64,000 nt of DNA from Segatella copri. Lineage in GTDB: Bacteria > Bacteroidota > Bacteroidia > Bacteroidales > Bacteroidaceae. The stretch spans positions 3,627,001-3,691,000 of the forward strand of contig NZ_JAPDVG010000001.1 in assembly GCF_026015625.1 (NCBI RefSeq), given 5' to 3'. Position 1 is the stretch's first letter. Every line of letters begins with the position of its first letter. The position numbers and the translations under genes were made by a program. Below, piece by piece: positions 57,701 through 64,000 of this stretch. A model generated the notes under the pieces. It worked only from the letters and a program-made list of their open reading frames with translations, had not been told where the DNA came from and did not search any database.

Positions 57701-57850
57701 ATTATAATAGGTGTTGTATCGGGCGTTGAAGGCATGCCACCATCTGCTCTTCGCCGTATTCTTCTGCGCAGAACATCCTGCTATGGTCACTGCAAAGGCA
57801 AGGATAACCATAGCTGGCAAGAGGTTTCTGAATGGGAAATGCTTCAACAT
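54794..57850 (-). CDS. porW: T9SS/gliding lipoprotein PorW (SprE)
   Basis: 1018 aa. Lipobox TIAGC (Cys near 26), then WWHAFNARYNTYYNGTVAY, a hallmark of SprE/PorW, TPR repeats through 350 (FLWKAWMLMGRSQFFEGDFQ, AWLAKSYLESGWIYDAEDVI), a Gly/Asn-rich linker (near 475-510), further helices, and an acidic, Glu/Asp-rich C-terminus ending EEYDLDGF. PorW links the PorL/PorM motor to the outer translocon and is essential for type IX secretion. 47 bp after the metal permease gene and 12 bp before the sigma gene. Confidence 0.93.
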   Translation of the reverse strand: MLKHFPFRNLLPAMVILAFAVTIAGCSAQKNTAKSRWWHAFNARYNTYYNGTVAYIEGSLEKENGNKDNYSEMIPYYTVGNKNSRELGKSNYDRAIEKCEKAIHQHSIKRRPVWDKKRRKTAKDLEWLQRREYNPFLWKAWMLMGRSQFFEGDFQSAAATFAYMSRLYATQPGIYGKARAWLAKSYLESGWIYDAEDVIRNIERDSIHWRAQKEWDKTYALYYLKTGRYQEAVPYLRKAIGYEMRRKQKARLWYLMGQVEALQGHTQNAYRAFKHVIRLNPPYELEFNARISMTEVLATNNSRKMVSKLKRMAASDKNQEYLDQVYYAIGNIHLNQGDTLQAIAAYEKGAAKSSRNGVEKGVLLMHLGNVYWQCHRYGDAKRCYDAAIGLLDQDRKDYKQLSDRSKVLDELVPYTDAIHLQDSLQSLARMSETERNVAIDKVIDALKKQEKEEKRRLADQELAEQQGNSDFGRNNGNGYNSRNNRNQGNSNASSGFGNGAMGNGGFGNTNTWYFYSQSAVAQGKQQFERLWGKRKNIDNWQRSNQTVVADAKGVEEMTDEQRDSLLNEAQKKDLEKEKEKNLSAEEDPHQRAYYLAQIPLTEEKMAESNQILDDGLLHAGIILKDKLNDLDESERMLQRLVKKNAAYEHLDDAYYHLYLLYNIRKQPAIASRYLDLLKANYPESQWTALLTSPYYEEDAKMGIHLEDSLYAATYDAFKANLYNKVVHNRAISDKRYPEGANRDKFLFIGGLTQLHEGNIQACLDDMQQVVEKYPNSRLSEMAGMILNGVKAGRQLKGGTFDLSNVWSRRNAVLNDDVKSKAKVFSIERNEPFVFMLAYVPDSVNENQLLFEMAKYNFTSYLVRNFDLVIDEQNGLHRMQVKGFRNYDEARQYANDIYQHQAITQLLSKGARGIVISEPNLLLLGTSLSYDDYTLFYTQHLAPLKISKDPLLEEPEEIIQQEKTDDSEENEEETGTAESGTTGFQETDADIKEEKAPNTTFDNDDSLDLDSEEYDLDGF

Positions 57851-57897
57851 AAGTTTCTTCTTTATTTAAAATTTTTCTTTTAGGGCGTGTGAAAGCC

Positions 57898-58698
57898 TTA
57901 GTGCTTTCTGGCTGCCAGTATCCTTGCTGCTGCAAACAGGATGATGCTGACGAAGATGATGGTTGCACCTGATGGCACATTGAGCAGATAACTGGCATAG
58001 AGACCCACGATGCAGTCGATGCAGCCTATCACGATGCTGGCTCCTATCATGCGCTTGTAGCTGTAGGTGAAGAGGTTGGCAGTCATCTGTGGTATGGTGA
58101 GCAGACTGATGGCAAGTACGATGCCCACCATCTTGATGGTTGCCACGATGGTCATGGCGATGAGCGTCATCATCATATATTCTATCGCTGTAACCGGCAA
58201 ATGTTGCGATTTGGCAAAGGTGCTGTCGAATGCGATGGTCTGGATAGGACGCAGCAGAAAGGTGAACAGTATTGCAACAAACAGGGTAAGACCTGCCAGA
58301 AGCCAGAGGTCTGTGCTGTCGATGGCAAGTATGCTTCCGAAGAGGAAAGAGGGCAGGTCAGGCATGAATCCCGGAGTAAGGAAGCAGCAGATGATGCCCA
58401 CGCTCATGCCCAGGGTCCAGAACATGGCGATGGCAGAGTCTTTGCGCACATCTTTCTTCCGTGATACCCATTGCACGCCGAAGGCACTCAAGATGGCGAA
58501 TACCATGGCAGAGAGTATGGGGTTGATGCCTGCAAATACGCCGATACCGATGCCGCCAAAAGAGGCATGCGTAATGCCACCGCTGATGAAAACCAGCCGG
58601 CGTGTGACGATGTAGGTGCCTACAAAGCCGCACAGAATACTTGCCAGTAGGGCGCCAATCAGCGCGTTCTGAAAAAATGTATATTGCAGTATATCCAT
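57898..58698 (-). CDS. Metal ABC transporter permease (ZnuB/TroC family)
   Basis: 266 aa, about eight helices. ABC-3 family motifs: LASILCGFVGTYIVTRRLVF, GGITHASFGGIGIGVFAG, LPVTAIEYMMMTLIAMTIVA. Probably takes up zinc or manganese, but neither ATPase nor binding protein is adjacent; these must lie elsewhere. A heptamer repeat separates it from the gene upstream. Confidence 0.9.
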   Translation of the reverse strand: MDILQYTFFQNALIGALLASILCGFVGTYIVTRRLVFISGGITHASFGGIGIGVFAGINPILSAMVFAILSAFGVQWVSRKKDVRKDSAIAMFWTLGMSVGIICCFLTPGFMPDLPSFLFGSILAIDSTDLWLLAGLTLFVAILFTFLLRPIQTIAFDSTFAKSQHLPVTAIEYMMMTLIAMTIVATIKMVGIVLAISLLTIPQMTANLFTYSYKRMIGASIVIGCIDCIVGLYASYLLNVPSGATIIFVSIILFAAARILAARKH

Positions 58699-58704
58699 GT
58701 CTTT

Positions 58705-58731
58705 ACTTTGAACTTTGAACTTTGAACTTTG
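58705..58731. repeat. Heptamer repeat upstream of the metal permease
   Basis: Nearly four units of ACTTTGA (ACTTTGAACTTTGAACTTTG and onward). Confidence 0.85.
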
Positions 58732-58743
58732 CGCATTGCATGT

Positions 58744-59127
58744 TTAACTTAAAAAACTGATGACTTCGTCCTTAATCTGGTTAGGCAGGTTGATGCCTCT
58801 CAGTATCAGACTTCGATTCCATCCCGCCACCTCGTCTGGCTGCATCGTATAGAGCACTTCCGAGAATTCCTCTACCTCATCATCGGTATAGTCGTCGGCA
58901 GCTCTTCCTGCAAACCGGTCGAGTTCTTCGTCATCGTAGTATTCTATTTCCTTGGTGGCGGCTTCCATCATGCATTCCTGTTCGCATTTGGAGTTCTCTC
59001 CGTTGCAGGTATTGCATGAAACTCCTTCCTGCAGCGGTTCTTCACCCTCTCCCTTGCGATGAGAAATGATGCCAAAAATGGCGCTTATCAAGCCTAGGAC
59101 CACCAGGGCCAAAACTAAATATAGCAT
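58744..59127 (-). CDS. Small membrane protein with a four-Cys cluster
   Basis: 127 aa. One N-terminal membrane helix (LYLVLALVVLGLISAIFGII), then SCNTCNGENSKCEQEC: C-x2-C-x6-C-x3-C, able to bind a metal or Fe-S cluster, and a very acidic C-terminal half (EYYDDEELDRF, DDYTDDEVEEF) ending INLPNQIKDEVISFLS. Bacteroidetes homologues exist with the label 'phospholipase', for which I see no basis. It is next to a metal transporter permease. Unknown function. Confidence 0.8.
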   Translation of the reverse strand: MLYLVLALVVLGLISAIFGIISHRKGEGEEPLQEGVSCNTCNGENSKCEQECMMEAATKEIEYYDDEELDRFAGRAADDYTDDEVEEFSEVLYTMQPDEVAGWNRSLILRGINLPNQIKDEVISFLS

Positions 59128-59160
59128 AAACTGTTAACTATTAACTATTAACTTTCAACT
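59127..59160. repeat. Heptamer repeat overlapping the aroA stop codon
   Basis: CTGTTAACTATTAACTATT units. It covers the 20-bp gap and encodes the last residues (VES) and stop of aroA. Confidence 0.8.
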
Positions 59161-60392
59161 ATCTCAAACCCAACTTTCTCCAGGTCTTCCCAATAATGAG
59201 GATAGGATTTGCTCACTACCTCAGGATTGTTGATTTCAATCTGAGGGAACTTGAAGGCAAGAGGGGCGAAGGCAAGTGCCATGCGATGGTCCTCGTAGGT
59301 GTCGATAGGCTCGAAACTAGGCTCGCAAGTCTCGCCATCCCAAATCAGCGTGTTATCGTTCTCGTCATAAATCACGTAACCCACCTTCTTCAGCTCCTTC
59401 TTCAATGCCTCGATGCGGTCGGTCTCCTTGATCTTGAGACTGGCAAGGCCGGTGAACTTAAACTTTACGCCCAGGGCACAGCAGGCTACAACGATGGTCT
59501 GTGCTAGGTCTGGAGAACCGCTGAAATCGTAGTCGAAACGAGGCAAGAGACAGCGCTGGACTTTCAACTTGACAGGAGAAAGAACATCACGGTTCTCAAA
59601 TTCTGATTTCACGCCCAGCAGACTGAAGATGTATTTCACGACAGAATCGCCCTGCTTGGAACTGTCGAACAGACCTTCGAGTCTTACCTCAGAATCAGGG
59701 TTTCCGTTCAGCGCCATCATTTCATACCAGTAAGAAGAAGCGCTCCAGTCATTCTCGATGGTGTAGTCGGCTACGCAGCTGTAAGGTTGTGGCTTTACGG
59801 TGATGGTATCCACATCGGTCCATTCGGCACTGGCTCCGAAGTTCTGCATCGTCCACAGCGTGAGGTCGATGTAAGGACGTGATGCAATCTCGCCCGTCAG
59901 TTTCAGTTCCAGACCGTTTTTCAGGATAGGACCAATCATCAGCAGCGCCGAGATATACTGCGAACTGATGTTTCCCACCACTTCGAGATGTCCGCCTTCC
60001 AGTGGCTTACCTACGATGTGGAGTGGAGGATAGCCCTCTTTCTTTTCATACTGTATATCAGCTCCGAGGTAGCGCAGGGCATCTACCAGGATAGCAATAG
60101 GGCGGTTCTGCATGCGCTCGGTACCTGTGATGGTATGCTCGCCCGGTGTAGCAGAAAGATAGGCGGTCATAAAGCGCATGGCGGTACCGGCAGCCTTGAT
60201 GTTGATGACATCAGGCATATCGCGCAGTGCCGAAATGATGACTTCTGTATCATCGCAATCGCTCAGGTTGCGGGGCTGCAACTTGCATCCCGCCATGGCA
60301 TTGATTACCAATGCACGGTTGCTGATACTCTTGGAAGCTGGCAAGTTGATACTTGCATTGAGTTGGCGTGGAGCCTTGATTGTATATTTCAT
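59148..60392 (-). CDS. aroA: 3-phosphoshikimate 1-carboxyvinyltransferase
   Basis: 414 aa. EPSP synthase motifs: LPASKSISNRALVINAMAG, AAGTAMRFMTAYL (glyphosate-site loop), RPIAILVDALRYLGADI, DYDFSGSPDLAQTIV and YEDHRMALAFAPL. It makes EPSP in the shikimate pathway. Length slightly short, in family range for Bacteroidetes. 46 bp after the metalloprotease gene. Confidence 0.95.
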   Translation of the reverse strand: MKYTIKAPRQLNASINLPASKSISNRALVINAMAGCKLQPRNLSDCDDTEVIISALRDMPDVINIKAAGTAMRFMTAYLSATPGEHTITGTERMQNRPIAILVDALRYLGADIQYEKKEGYPPLHIVGKPLEGGHLEVVGNISSQYISALLMIGPILKNGLELKLTGEIASRPYIDLTLWTMQNFGASAEWTDVDTITVKPQPYSCVADYTIENDWSASSYWYEMMALNGNPDSEVRLEGLFDSSKQGDSVVKYIFSLLGVKSEFENRDVLSPVKLKVQRCLLPRFDYDFSGSPDLAQTIVVACCALGVKFKFTGLASLKIKETDRIEALKKELKKVGYVIYDENDNTLIWDGETCEPSFEPIDTYEDHRMALAFAPLAFKFPQIEINNPEVVSKSYPHYWEDLEKVGFEIVES

Positions 60393-60438
60393 TTTCTTCT
60401 TGTTTCTGTTTCTTTTAATACTCTTTTTCCTGATTTTG

Positions 60439-61644
60439 CTATTTCTCAGCCTTCAATATCCGGATGTCCTTGATGCAGACAGCCTTTTCCTTGGCATATC
60501 GGATAGGGAGGTCATCTTCTGTTTCCGGCATCTCATCCCATGCACGGGTTCTCGGACGAATCTTCTTCGGACCCGGTATCAGGGGCGAATAATACAGAAC
60601 CTGGCGGATGCGGTTTGCCTGTTCTGGGGTGAATCGCATGCTGTAACAGATGCTGTAGTCCATCAGATTGTCTGACTGCCATTTCTCACCCTTGCTGTTG
60701 GTGCGTATGGCCACCTCTCTCATGTCTAAAGTATCCTTATTGTTGGCTTTAGCATCACTGATATATTTTGTCAGCCACTTGCCGTATTCTATTCGGTTGT
60801 AGCTAGGCGTATCATCGCAATAGTCTGAGTCGTCATCATCATCGGCTGCCTCTGATTTGCCCTTTACTGTTTTCTCAGAGAAACAGTGGAAGAGACCCAG
60901 ATAATGACCCAGTTCGTGAGCTAAAGTAGCATTCGGGTCAAACATATCGGGTTTATATCTCCTGTTATACTTGTCTTCAGTATACCGGGATCCTTCATTC
61001 TTCTTTCCCACATAGATAGAATTGAGCGAAACGCAATATGGAAATTTGCCCGGTTTGCTCAGCGGATAGTTCTTGCCATTGCTCAAACCATCTATCTGTG
61101 GATAGCCGCCTACCTGGTAAGGCAGATGACTGATGCCCAGCGTGGTGCTGTTTTCATCGGTCTTCTTGAAGGCATATACCATCACATTGATGTAGTTGTT
61201 CTGGTCCCAGCAGTACTGTACATACTTCTTGTCCTTCATGAAACTCTCGCAGTCGAACTCTGATTCTGAAACCTTGATATATTCCACACCCGGTGTACTG
61301 AGTCTCTTGCCGCTCTCATCCTTTTCAGCCAGTTCGAACAGGATATGCAGGTTCTCGCTCGGGATGGTATCCATCTGATAGTTGTATACATCACCCTGGT
61401 AAAGTTCGTTCACGTTGGAGAGAATCTCCTTGAGGCGGTCATATTTAATGTATTGCGTGGTGTTACTGTAGAAGACATGGAAGATGACAGGCAGATGATA
61501 GACATAATCATCGCCTGTAATGATATCTGTGTCACGGTCTTGCCCGTTGGATATGATAGGGTCGCCGATAGAGCCTTCGGTATCCTTGCATGATGCAAAG
61601 CTGAGGACGGTGAGGGCGATCATGAAATAAAGAATTTTTCTCAT
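60439..61644 (-). CDS. Zinc metalloproteinase lipoprotein (metzincin, BF0631-like)
   Basis: 401 aa. Lipobox SFASC (Cys at about 19). Zinc site TLAHELGHYLGLFHCF gives the complete HExxHxxGxxH; the Met-turn is SDNLMDYSICYS, so all metzincin hallmarks are present. This matches the Bacteroidetes 'zinc-dependent metalloproteinase lipoprotein, BF0631 family'. Basic C-terminal PKKIRPRTRAW. Probably exposed on the outer membrane. A TATTTTTG box at 61674-61681 (-) may be its promoter. First of the seven-gene minus run. Confidence 0.9.
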   Translation of the reverse strand: MRKILYFMIALTVLSFASCKDTEGSIGDPIISNGQDRDTDIITGDDYVYHLPVIFHVFYSNTTQYIKYDRLKEILSNVNELYQGDVYNYQMDTIPSENLHILFELAEKDESGKRLSTPGVEYIKVSESEFDCESFMKDKKYVQYCWDQNNYINVMVYAFKKTDENSTTLGISHLPYQVGGYPQIDGLSNGKNYPLSKPGKFPYCVSLNSIYVGKKNEGSRYTEDKYNRRYKPDMFDPNATLAHELGHYLGLFHCFSEKTVKGKSEAADDDDDSDYCDDTPSYNRIEYGKWLTKYISDAKANNKDTLDMREVAIRTNSKGEKWQSDNLMDYSICYSMRFTPEQANRIRQVLYYSPLIPGPKKIRPRTRAWDEMPETEDDLPIRYAKEKAVCIKDIRILKAEK

Positions 61645-62025
61645 GCGCGTACCTTATATTATATATTTTCGTGCAAAAATACAAAAATAAAAGAAGATAG
61701 GCGAGAAATATCCTGAAAAAGTTTCTCAAAATGCCAAAAAACTTGTGCTTTCATCTTCTTGATGTATGTCAATTCAGTTACATTTTGTAAACTTGACACC
61801 ATGAAAACAGCGTTTTGTAAGGTATGTCTTCGTACAATATGCGAAATTTCAGGCTATGAAATTGCAAATTGTAAGCTTGTGTGCGTTCAAAAACAAAAAG
61901 TATTACTTGCTCAAAAAATAAGATAAAATAGCGTTAAGGAATTATGAATTTTTCGGAAATCGTTGTATCTTTGCACCAGAAAAAGAAACAAAGACAATTA
62001 CAATAACATCCTAAAAATAAACGAT
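61645..62025. other. Intergenic region, divergent
   Basis: 381 bp. Minus-strand -7 box TATTTTTG (61674-61681) for the metalloprotease; plus-strand TATCTTTG (61966-61973) for the MORN-like gene. A 41-codon ORF at 61801 (MKTAFCKVCLRTICEISGYE...) has five cysteines but no other support. Nothing else recognised. Confidence 0.5.
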
Positions 62026-62532
62026 ATGAAACGAATGATATTATTCTCATTGATGGCTTTGATGACCATAGCAGCTTTCGGTCGTAAGCACGTAGAGAAT
62101 GCAACAGTTGTAGCTGACACTATTTTCTATGCAGAAAATATGAGCAATGTAACCAGTGCAGATCAGGCTAGTTATTACAGACTGCTGATGACTACTGGTT
62201 CAGGCCTTAACAAGAAGGACGTTTTCCAGGACTTCTATATGAACGGTAATCTCCGTGCTGAAGGTGGTTATAGCTTTATCGACCTCGGCAACGATCGCAA
62301 TACTATCTTTAATGGTGAGGTTACTACCTATTATAAGAATGGTAAGGAGAAGTGGCATGGCAACTATGTCAATGGTAAGCGCGAAGGCTACTTCACACTC
62401 CAGCTCCGTGAAGGCGGTGTAGCTGTCGTTCAGTTCAAGAATGGCAAGTCTGTTCACGATTACTTCATGGTAACTTACAAGGACGGTTCTTCTGAGAAGA
62501 GAAATCTCTCTGAGTTGAAGCAGTTCATGTAA
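62026..62532 (+). CDS. Exported MORN-repeat-like protein
   Basis: 168 aa from the ATG at 62026 (signal MKRMILFSLMALMTIAAFG); a longer in-frame start at 61963 lies upstream of the -7 box TATCTTTG and is rejected. Repeats of the form FQDFYMNGNLRAEGGYSF, TYYKNGKEKWHGNYVNGKREGYF and QFKNGKSVHDYF resemble MORN/YwqK-type repeats. Possibly periplasmic. Function unknown. Confidence 0.8.
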   Translation: MKRMILFSLMALMTIAAFGRKHVENATVVADTIFYAENMSNVTSADQASYYRLLMTTGSGLNKKDVFQDFYMNGNLRAEGGYSFIDLGNDRNTIFNGEVTTYYKNGKEKWHGNYVNGKREGYFTLQLREGGVAVVQFKNGKSVHDYFMVTYKDGSSEKRNLSELKQFM

Positions 62533-62625
62533 TCAGAAATAAGCAACTATAGTTTTGTTACTTCATTGAATTAGAAGAAAATCTCTCTTATATAAATTAA
62601 AATTTTATGTTGATATGACCAATAT

Positions 62626-62664
62626 GGGGATGGCTTCCGTGAGGAAGGTGCATCCCCTTTTTTT
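62626..62664 (+). terminator. Terminator of the MORN-like gene
   Basis: GGGGATG/CATCCCC with inner CTTCC/GGAAG, then T7. Confidence 0.88.
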
Positions 62665-62688
62665 ATGACCTATATTTACCAACAACAA

Positions 62689-62730
62689 GAAGAGGGTGAA
62701 TCATAAACTTATGATTCACCCTCTTCTGAT
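62689..62730 (-). terminator. xth terminator
   Basis: Near-perfect palindrome of about 18 bp per arm (62689-62706 and 62709-62726), centred on AAACTT, 32 bp beyond the xth stop codon. Confidence 0.8.
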
Positions 62731-62761
62731 TATTCTTATTGATGTTGGATGACAGGTAGGA

Positions 62762-63514
62762 TTAGAACGTTAAATCTACTTCTACCGGACAATGGTCGCT
62801 GCCCATGATTTCAGTATGGATTTTAGCTTCTGTAATCTGTTCCTTGATACGGTTGGAGACAAGGAAGTAGTCGATACGCCAACCGGCATTCTTCTCGCGC
62901 GCCTTGAAACGGTATGACCACCACGAATAGGTTACCTCATCCGGGTGGAGATAACGGAAACTGTCGGTAAAGCCATCGTTCAGAAGAACGGTCATCTTTT
63001 CTCGCTCCTCATCGGTGAAACCGGCATTTCGACGGTTGGTCTTCGGATTCTTGATATCTATCTCTTCGTGTGCTACATTCAGATCGCCGCAGATGACGAC
63101 TGGTTTCTTGGCATCAAGAGATTTCAGAAACTTGCGGAAATCGTCTTCCCAGGTCATGCGATAATCCAGGCGCTTGAGTTCTGTCTGCGAATTTGGGGTG
63201 TAGCAGGTAACGAGATAGAACTGGTCATATTCCAGCGTGATGATTCTGCCTTCATGATCATGTTCCTCTACGCCCATGCCATAACTTACGTTTAATGGCT
63301 TGTGCTTGGTATAAATGGCTGTACCGGAGTATCCTTTTTTCTCAGCGTAGTTCCAATAACTCTGGTAGCCCTCAAACTGAAGGTCGAGCTGTCCCTCCTG
63401 CATCTTTGTTTCCTGCAGGCAGAAGAAGTCGGCATCGAGTTCCTTAAACTGGTTCTCGAAGTCCTTGCCTACGCAAGCGCGCAGGCCATTTACGTTCCAG
63501 GATATAAACTTCAT
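62762..63514 (-). CDS. xth: Exodeoxyribonuclease III / AP endonuclease
   Basis: 250 aa. EEP-fold motifs: ISWNVNGLRAC, FFCLQETKMQEGQ (metal Glu), VICGDLNVAHEEIDIKNPK, RIDYFLVSN and MGSDHCPVEV (catalytic His). Cuts abasic sites in base excision repair. A heptamer hairpin lies between xth and folE. Confidence 0.96.
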   Translation of the reverse strand: MKFISWNVNGLRACVGKDFENQFKELDADFFCLQETKMQEGQLDLQFEGYQSYWNYAEKKGYSGTAIYTKHKPLNVSYGMGVEEHDHEGRIITLEYDQFYLVTCYTPNSQTELKRLDYRMTWEDDFRKFLKSLDAKKPVVICGDLNVAHEEIDIKNPKTNRRNAGFTDEEREKMTVLLNDGFTDSFRYLHPDEVTYSWWSYRFKAREKNAGWRIDYFLVSNRIKEQITEAKIHTEIMGSDHCPVEVDLTF

Positions 63515-63521
63515 TTTTGGT

Positions 63522-63633
63522 AATGTTGAATGTTGAATGTTGAATTGGGGAGGAGTGTTGAATGTTGAATGTTGAATGATGAGTTGATATGGCGTATGCC
63601 TAATTCAACATTCAACATTCAACATTCAACATT
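63522..63633. repeat. Large heptamer inverted repeat between xth and folE
   Basis: Left arm of GTTGAAT units (63522-63546), a second copy (63555-63578), and the right arm of CAACATT units (63602-63633). The left arm is fully complementary to part of the right, giving a stem of about 25 bp. Confidence 0.85.
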
Positions 63634-63639
63634 AAAAAA

Positions 63640-64000
63640 TTAAATTCTCTTCGTTTCTCCTCTCAGCAGACTCATAAACTCCTGGCGGGTGTTCAGTGAA
63701 TTGAAAACTCCGCTGTAGTCGCTTGTGGTGGTTATGGAATTCTGTTTCTCTACACCTCGCATCTGCATGCACATGTGCTTGGCTTCTATCACTACCATCA
63801 CGCCCTGCGGATTCAATGTTTCCTGAATGCAGTCTTTAATCTGCTGGGTAAGACGCTCCTGTACCTGGAGACGATGGCTGTAGATATCTACCACACGAGC
63901 TATCTTGCTCAGACCGGTAATCTTGCCGTTCGGGATATAGGCTACATGCACCTTGCCATAGAAAGGAAGCATGTGGTGCTCGCACATCGAGAAGAAATCA
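63640..64000 (-). CDS. folE: GTP cyclohydrolase I (5' end beyond window)
   Basis: About 120 C-terminal residues; the frame stays open to the right edge. [19 protein letters not shown] holds the zinc Cys-His motif; [30 protein letters not shown] and [18 protein letters not shown] complete the family core, ending [16 protein letters not shown]. It makes dihydroneopterin triphosphate from GTP (folate or queuosine route). Confidence 0.95.
   Translation of the reverse strand, partial: DFFSMCEHHMLPFYGKVHVAYIPNGKITGLSKIARVVDIYSHRLQVQERLTQQIKDCIQETLNPQGVMVVIEAKHMCMQMRGVEKQNSITTTSDYSGVFNSLNTRQEFMSLLRGETKRI

Noticed and set aside
61801..61926. 41-codon ORF with five cysteines
   Set aside because: No promoter with proper spacing, no family pattern, and such length is expected by chance in AT-rich DNA.

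Overview
The window reads as ordinary chromosome of a Bacteroidota member, most likely a Prevotella/Segatella (Prevotellaceae) gut species. The support is: promoters of the Bacteroidetes type (TTTG - about 20 bp - TAnnTTTG) with no strong Shine-Dalgarno sequences, many lipobox lipoproteins, type IX secretion/gliding genes (gldH, porX, porW/sprE), a T9SS-tailed C10 protease, single-chain class I fumarase, the purH-mreBCD-mrdA-rodA order, and HU-HIG/smalltalk-type small genes. The genus is an inference; no rRNA is present.

Layout. 1-4960: two co-oriented exported lipoproteins (an edge-truncated beta-propeller and a protein with a HEHMH zincin-like motif), then a divergent streptopain-like protease. 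5069-9903 (-): hflX, a DUF4954 beta-helix protein and class I fumarase. 9904-10624: a regulatory region with a LacI-type operator, promoter and hairpin in front of a decayed GH97 gene. 10625-13141 (-): clpB. 13630-20263 (+): IMP cyclohydrolase and the rod-shape operon mreBCD-mrdA-rodA. 20309-24333 (-): gldH, ricT-like, holB, metF. 24540-25991 (+): sugar/H+ symporter.

26056-30451 is the accessory part: repeat-rich non-coding DNA, an HU-HIG DNA-binding protein with a 34-residue smalltalk protein and a beheaded amidase, a HigBA toxin-antitoxin pair, an internally deleted PD-(D/E)XK transposase-family gene and a DUF4143 ATPase. 30637-36784: a DUF4840 lipoprotein, an exported nuclease, tRNA-Lys, an AI-2E-family membrane protein, tdk, rsmI, a coiled-coil lipoprotein and tadA. 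36888-44633: yraN, birA, pyrH, pssA, psd, dnaE, trxA. 44723-46737 (-): tsaE and porX. 47050-53035 (+): a split lysine exporter and exported GH2 and GH63-like glycosidases. 53205-61644 (-): seven closely spaced genes ending in porW, an ECF sigma factor and a FecR anti-sigma. 62026-64000: a MORN-like exported protein, xth and an edge-truncated folE.

Themes. Type IX secretion recurs: a tailed cargo protease, gldH, the regulator porX, and porW 12 bp upstream of an ECF sigma/FecR pair, which may be a secretion-linked regulatory circuit. A second theme is a dispersed family of 7-bp tandem repeats (units such as AACTATT, AACTTTG, AACATTC) in gene-gene junctions, several folding into long hairpins and overlapping stop codons. 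Nothing here is clearly a new defence or biosynthetic system; the best leads are the porW-sigma-FecR operon, the heptamer repeats, a short convergent transcript beside the sugar transporter, and the decaying accessory block.
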